From Senegalimassilia anaerobia JC110 (GTDB lineage Bacteria > Actinomycetota > Coriobacteriia > Coriobacteriales > Eggerthellaceae), in assembly GCF_000236865.1 (NCBI RefSeq), contig NZ_HE611014.1, forward strand, positions 370,136 to 417,222: a stretch of DNA of 47,087 bases, written 5' to 3'. The notes under the pieces are model-generated. The model saw only the letters and a program-made list of their open reading frames with translations. It searched no databases and was not told where the DNA came from. Each line of letters starts with the position of its first letter. Position 1 is the first letter of the stretch. Position numbers and translations under genes: made by a program. Of this stretch, positions 44,485 through 47,087 are shown piece by piece.

Positions 44485-44593
44485 CCCATATCTGAACGCC
44501 CTCCTGGAACCTGTTCATCGGGTGCCGGTCGCGTCTTGCGATTCACTAGGCGCCTCGGGCCGGATAGGGCAAAAGTCGGGAAAGTTAGCCACC

Positions 44594-44637
44594 GTTCACG
44601 GTTTCTTCACGTTCGCTTGACGCGTTCTGTAAACTGG
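44594..44637 (+). promoter_or_regulatory. Array of 11-bp direct repeats, Pho-box-like
   Basis: TTCACG (44595), TTCACG (44606), TTGACG (44617) and a looser TGTAAA (44628) recur every 11 bp, about 70-115 bp before the exporter start. OmpR/PhoB-family regulators bind such 11-bp direct repeats; the Streptomyces PhoP unit begins GTTCAC. A TTCACG/TAAACT promoter (18-bp spacer) may be embedded in it. Confidence 0.5.
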
Positions 44638-44653
44638 GAACCTGACACACGGA

Positions 44654-44672
44654 GCGCATGCGACGCATGCGC
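44654..44672. promoter_or_regulatory. Palindrome before the metal-exporter gene
   Basis: GCGCATGC (44654-44661), GAC, GCATGCGC (44665-44672) is a perfect inverted repeat located 36 bp before the ATG at 44708. It could be an operator or a leader hairpin. Confidence 0.45.
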
Positions 44673-44707
44673 AGGCAAGGGCACCTTTCGATCGCAAGGC
44701 AAGGATC

Positions 44708-45664
44708 ATGGAAGACATCACGCATCTCATCGGGCACGTTCTCGAGCACTCCGTCGAGGACACGCTGTACCTTATCCCGTTTTTGTTCGTCACCTATCTG
44801 GCAATGGAGTGGCTCGAGCACAAGGCGGGCGACAAGGCCGAGGAGGCCGTGCGCCGTGCAGGCGCGGCGGGGCCGGTGGTCGGCGCGCTTGTGGGCATCG
44901 TCCCGCAATGTGGCTTCTCGGCGGCGGCTGCAACGCTGTGGGCGGGCCGCGTCATCACGCTTGGCACGCTGTTCGCGGTGTTCCTGTCAACCTCCGACGA
45001 GATGCTGCCCATCTTCCTGGCCGAGCAGGTGGCGCCGGCGACCATCCTGAAGATCATGGGCGTGAAGCTGATGATCGGCATGGTCATGGGCTTCGTGGTG
45101 GACGCGGCTGTCCGCCTGGCGCGCCGCGACCGCGAGAGGCTGCGCATCCACGAGCTGTGCGAACGCGATCGCTGCCATTGCAACGGCGATTGCGAAACTT
45201 GCGAGCAGCAGCCGGAGCTGGCGTACGATTTCGAGCACGATGAGGAACACGAGCATCATCACGAGGGCGGCTCCATCTTGCGCAGCGCCCTCAAGCACAC
45301 GCTGCAGGTCACGGTGTTCATCTTCATCATCACCCTTGTGCTCGACGGTGCGTTGGAGCTGGTCGGCGAGGACGCGTTGGCGGCATTCCTGGGCAGCAAC
45401 CCGGTGCTGTCGGTGCTGGGCAGCGCGTTGGTGGGCCTTATCCCGAACTGCGCGGCAAGCGTGGTGATCGCGCAGCTCTACGTCGAGGGCGCGCTCGGCG
45501 CGGGCGCCATGATGGCGGGCCTTCTGGTGTCGGCCGGCGTGGGCCTGCTGGTGCTGTTCCGCACTAACCGCGGCCTTCGCCAGAACCTCATCGTGCTGGC
45601 GGGCTTGTGGGCCACAGGCGTGTTCTGGGGCCTCATCATCTCCGCATTCGGCATCGCGTTCTAG
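44708..45664 (+). CDS. Putative 10-TM heavy-metal exporter (ArsP_2-like)
   Basis: The 318-residue protein has two similar halves of hydrophobic helices: VGIVPQCGFSAAAATLWAGR in the first and VGLIPNCAASVVIAQLYVEG in the second. This duplicated G-x-P-x-C motif is characteristic of the putative manganese/heavy-metal exporter family. The central cytoplasmic loop (about residues 140-198) is rich in Cys (CERDRCHCNGDCETC) and in Asp/Glu/His (HDEEHEHHHEGG), a likely metal-binding loop. Membership was judged by eye and the transported metal is unknown. It is transcribed alone behind direct repeats and a palindrome that may be regulatory. Confidence 0.75.
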   Translation: MEDITHLIGHVLEHSVEDTLYLIPFLFVTYLAMEWLEHKAGDKAEEAVRRAGAAGPVVGALVGIVPQCGFSAAAATLWAGRVITLGTLFAVFLSTSDEMLPIFLAEQVAPATILKIMGVKLMIGMVMGFVVDAAVRLARRDRERLRIHELCERDRCHCNGDCETCEQQPELAYDFEHDEEHEHHHEGGSILRSALKHTLQVTVFIFIITLVLDGALELVGEDALAAFLGSNPVLSVLGSALVGLIPNCAASVVIAQLYVEGALGAGAMMAGLLVSAGVGLLVLFRTNRGLRQNLIVLAGLWATGVFWGLIISAFGIAF

Positions 45665-45732
45665 AGTCCGAAGCCGCGGGCTCGTCTTCGCGGCCGCAGC
45701 CGTTTCGCCCTATCGTCTGCAGGTCTTACCCG

Positions 45733-46935
45733 CTAGCGCCTGTTGAAGGGGCGCATGGTCAAGGGGATGCCGTTCTCGCAGATCAGCTTCGGCTCGCCTT
45801 GGATGAGCGGGCGGAAGTAATCGAGCGCCTCGTCGGAGACGCCTTGGTAGTTCGGCAGGATCCATTCGCTGGGGAAGGGGCGCACGAAGTTGGCCAGGTC
45901 GGAGGCGGGGCAGGCGAAGAACTCGGTGTTGTAGCCGCCGTCGACGCCCTGGCCGCGGCGGATACCCACCACCTGACCTGTGAACTCGGGCTTCGCGCTG
46001 CGCATGTGCGCGGAGACGCCCAGGTCGTAGGACTCCTCAAGGTCCACCAAGCTCATGGCGAAGTTGCTCGAGCGCGCCACGCGCGACAGGTCCTGCACCA
46101 CGCAGCGCGGCACGATGCCGGCTTCCACGATCATGGACTTCAGCCGCCCGGCGGCTCCGCCCAGCATGGCGTGGCCCAGCCCGTCGGCGGCCTTGCCGTT
46201 GGCCGACAGGTACGTGCCGTCGTACCAGCGCGCGCCCTCCGACACCACCACGTAGCAGCTGCCCTGCTGCTCCATCTTCGCGCGCACCTGCTCCAAGAAG
46301 ATGCTGCGGCGGAAGTCGACCTCGGGCAGCACGAGCAGGTCGACGTCGCCGGTCAGGCACGTGCTGGCCGCAAGCCAGCCTGCGTCGCGGCCCATGGTCT
46401 CCAGCACGAACACCTCGGGGCGCGTGTAGGCGTCGTAATCCATGCGCGTGGCGTGCGTTATCTCGCACGCCACCTTCGCGGCGCTGGCGAAGCCGGGGCA
46501 GTGGTCCATAAGCCCCAGGTCGTTGTCGACGGTCTTCGGGATGCCGATGAAACGCTTGTCCAGGTTGCGCTCGGCGGCCCAGGCGGTCATGGCGGCTACC
46601 GTGGACATGGAGCCGTTGCCGCCTATGTAGAACATGGTGGAGATGTCGTTCTCGTCCATGACATCGATGAGACGCCGGAAATCGGCTTCGTCGGAGAACT
46701 TGTAGCGGCACGTGCCCAGCGCGCACGAGGGCGTTTGCTTGAGCACCTCGATCTCGCGGCCGCTCAGGTCGGTCAGGTCGAACAGGTTGCCCGCCAGCGT
46801 TCCCTCGATGCCGTGAAGGCCGCCGAGGACGCGGTCGTAGAGCGGGTTGAGCTGGTTTGCGCGGATGACGCCGGCAAGGCTGGCGTTGATGACGGCGGTA
46901 GGGCCGCCCGATTGGGCGACAAGGCAGTTGGCCAT
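45733..46935 (-). CDS. Phosphofructokinase with mixed PPi/ATP donor motifs
   Basis: The 400-residue protein has the phosphofructokinase fold marks: SGGPTAVINAS near the N-terminus, IGGNGSMST (G105-S109), PKTVDNDL (K134, D137, D139) and METMGRDAGWLA-like LETMGRDAGWLA (about 178-189). K134 is typical of pyrophosphate-dependent enzymes, but the site that blocks ATP in those (Asp, as in GGDD/GGND) is Gly here (G108), as in ATP enzymes. The donor is therefore unclear. ATG 46935 is chosen for its AGGAG; an ATG five codons upstream lacks one. A GATAAT at 46974-46979 may be its -10 box. Confidence 0.85.
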   Translation of the reverse strand: MANCLVAQSGGPTAVINASLAGVIRANQLNPLYDRVLGGLHGIEGTLAGNLFDLTDLSGREIEVLKQTPSCALGTCRYKFSDEADFRRLIDVMDENDISTMFYIGGNGSMSTVAAMTAWAAERNLDKRFIGIPKTVDNDLGLMDHCPGFASAAKVACEITHATRMDYDAYTRPEVFVLETMGRDAGWLAASTCLTGDVDLLVLPEVDFRRSIFLEQVRAKMEQQGSCYVVVSEGARWYDGTYLSANGKAADGLGHAMLGGAAGRLKSMIVEAGIVPRCVVQDLSRVARSSNFAMSLVDLEESYDLGVSAHMRSAKPEFTGQVVGIRRGQGVDGGYNTEFFACPASDLANFVRPFPSEWILPNYQGVSDEALDYFRPLIQGEPKLICENGIPLTMRPFNRR

Positions 46936-47087
46936 GCGATGCTCCTGCACGTTGTTCAGGGTAGGAAGGCCCCATTATCGCACGCTTGCGCCAGGCTGCG
47001 GGCTAAGGGCGAAAGGCTGCAAAAAAGCTGCGAACGGGGCGGCTGCAGGCGTGGCAGCCGGGACGGCAGGGACGCGGCGGCCGGGGC
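46936..47087. other. Promoter region of the phosphofructokinase gene
   Basis: A minus-strand GATAAT (46974-46979) is a plausible -10 box. No -35 or gene was identified up to the window end. Confidence 0.35.

Overview
The window reads as a stretch of chromosome from an anaerobic, high-GC actinobacterium of the class Coriobacteriia, most likely family Eggerthellaceae. The grounds are a strong G/C third-position bias, Tat-exported flavin and iron-sulfur redox proteins with a TorD chaperone, NarL-type signalling, hydrogenase maturation genes and HrcA/CIRCE control of groESL. The genus cannot be named from sequence alone. No rRNA, tRNA, CRISPR array or prophage was seen.

Layout. 1-1.5 kb: an ArsC/Spx-like gene, then an IS200-type element whose transposase carries an in-frame amber codon. 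1.6-3.5 kb: a degenerate UvrD-like ATPase. 3.9-9.7 kb: two divergent operons for redox-enzyme assembly and electron transfer. The leftward one is (unknown tandem winged-helix-like protein)-TorD-NapG-NapH and is preceded by a promoter and a structured leader RNA. The rightward one is an unknown protein followed by a ferredoxin/FlpD-like/ferredoxin protein. No catalytic molybdoenzyme is present. 9.8-12 kb: an OmpR-type two-component pair. 12.1-15.2 kb: an atypical amidohydrolase, a 64-residue membrane protein, and tatA (TTG start)-tatC. 15.3-17.6 kb: hypA, hypB, nadE. 17.8-21.7 kb: a Tat-lipoprotein flavoprotein and a NarL-type two-component pair. 21.8-24 kb: groES-groEL behind a CIRCE operator.

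24.3-28.3 kb: a leftward six-gene type IV pilus-like operon with PilC and a PilT-type ATPase but no PilB, PilD or secretin. 28.4-29.4 kb: a transglutaminase-like lipoprotein. 29.8-43.9 kb: a single 14-kb gene for a 4,674-residue surface protein with a Big_2-like domain, MucBP-like repeats, about 43 MBG/YDG repeats, a Pro/Thr stalk and a C-terminal membrane anchor without LPXTG. A 183-residue membrane protein follows it directly. 44.7-45.7 kb: a ten-TM-type metal exporter behind an array of 11-bp direct repeats. 45.7-46.9 kb: a phosphofructokinase with mixed PPi/ATP donor motifs.

How the genes fit together. Tat export, HypAB nickel insertion, TorD, NapGH and the Tat-dependent flavoprotein point to exported anaerobic redox enzymes. 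The pilus-like operon, the transglutaminase-like lipoprotein and the giant repeat protein form a cell-surface block. The most promising uncharacterised items are the divergent redox locus with its structured leader, and the giant MBG protein with its small membrane partner.
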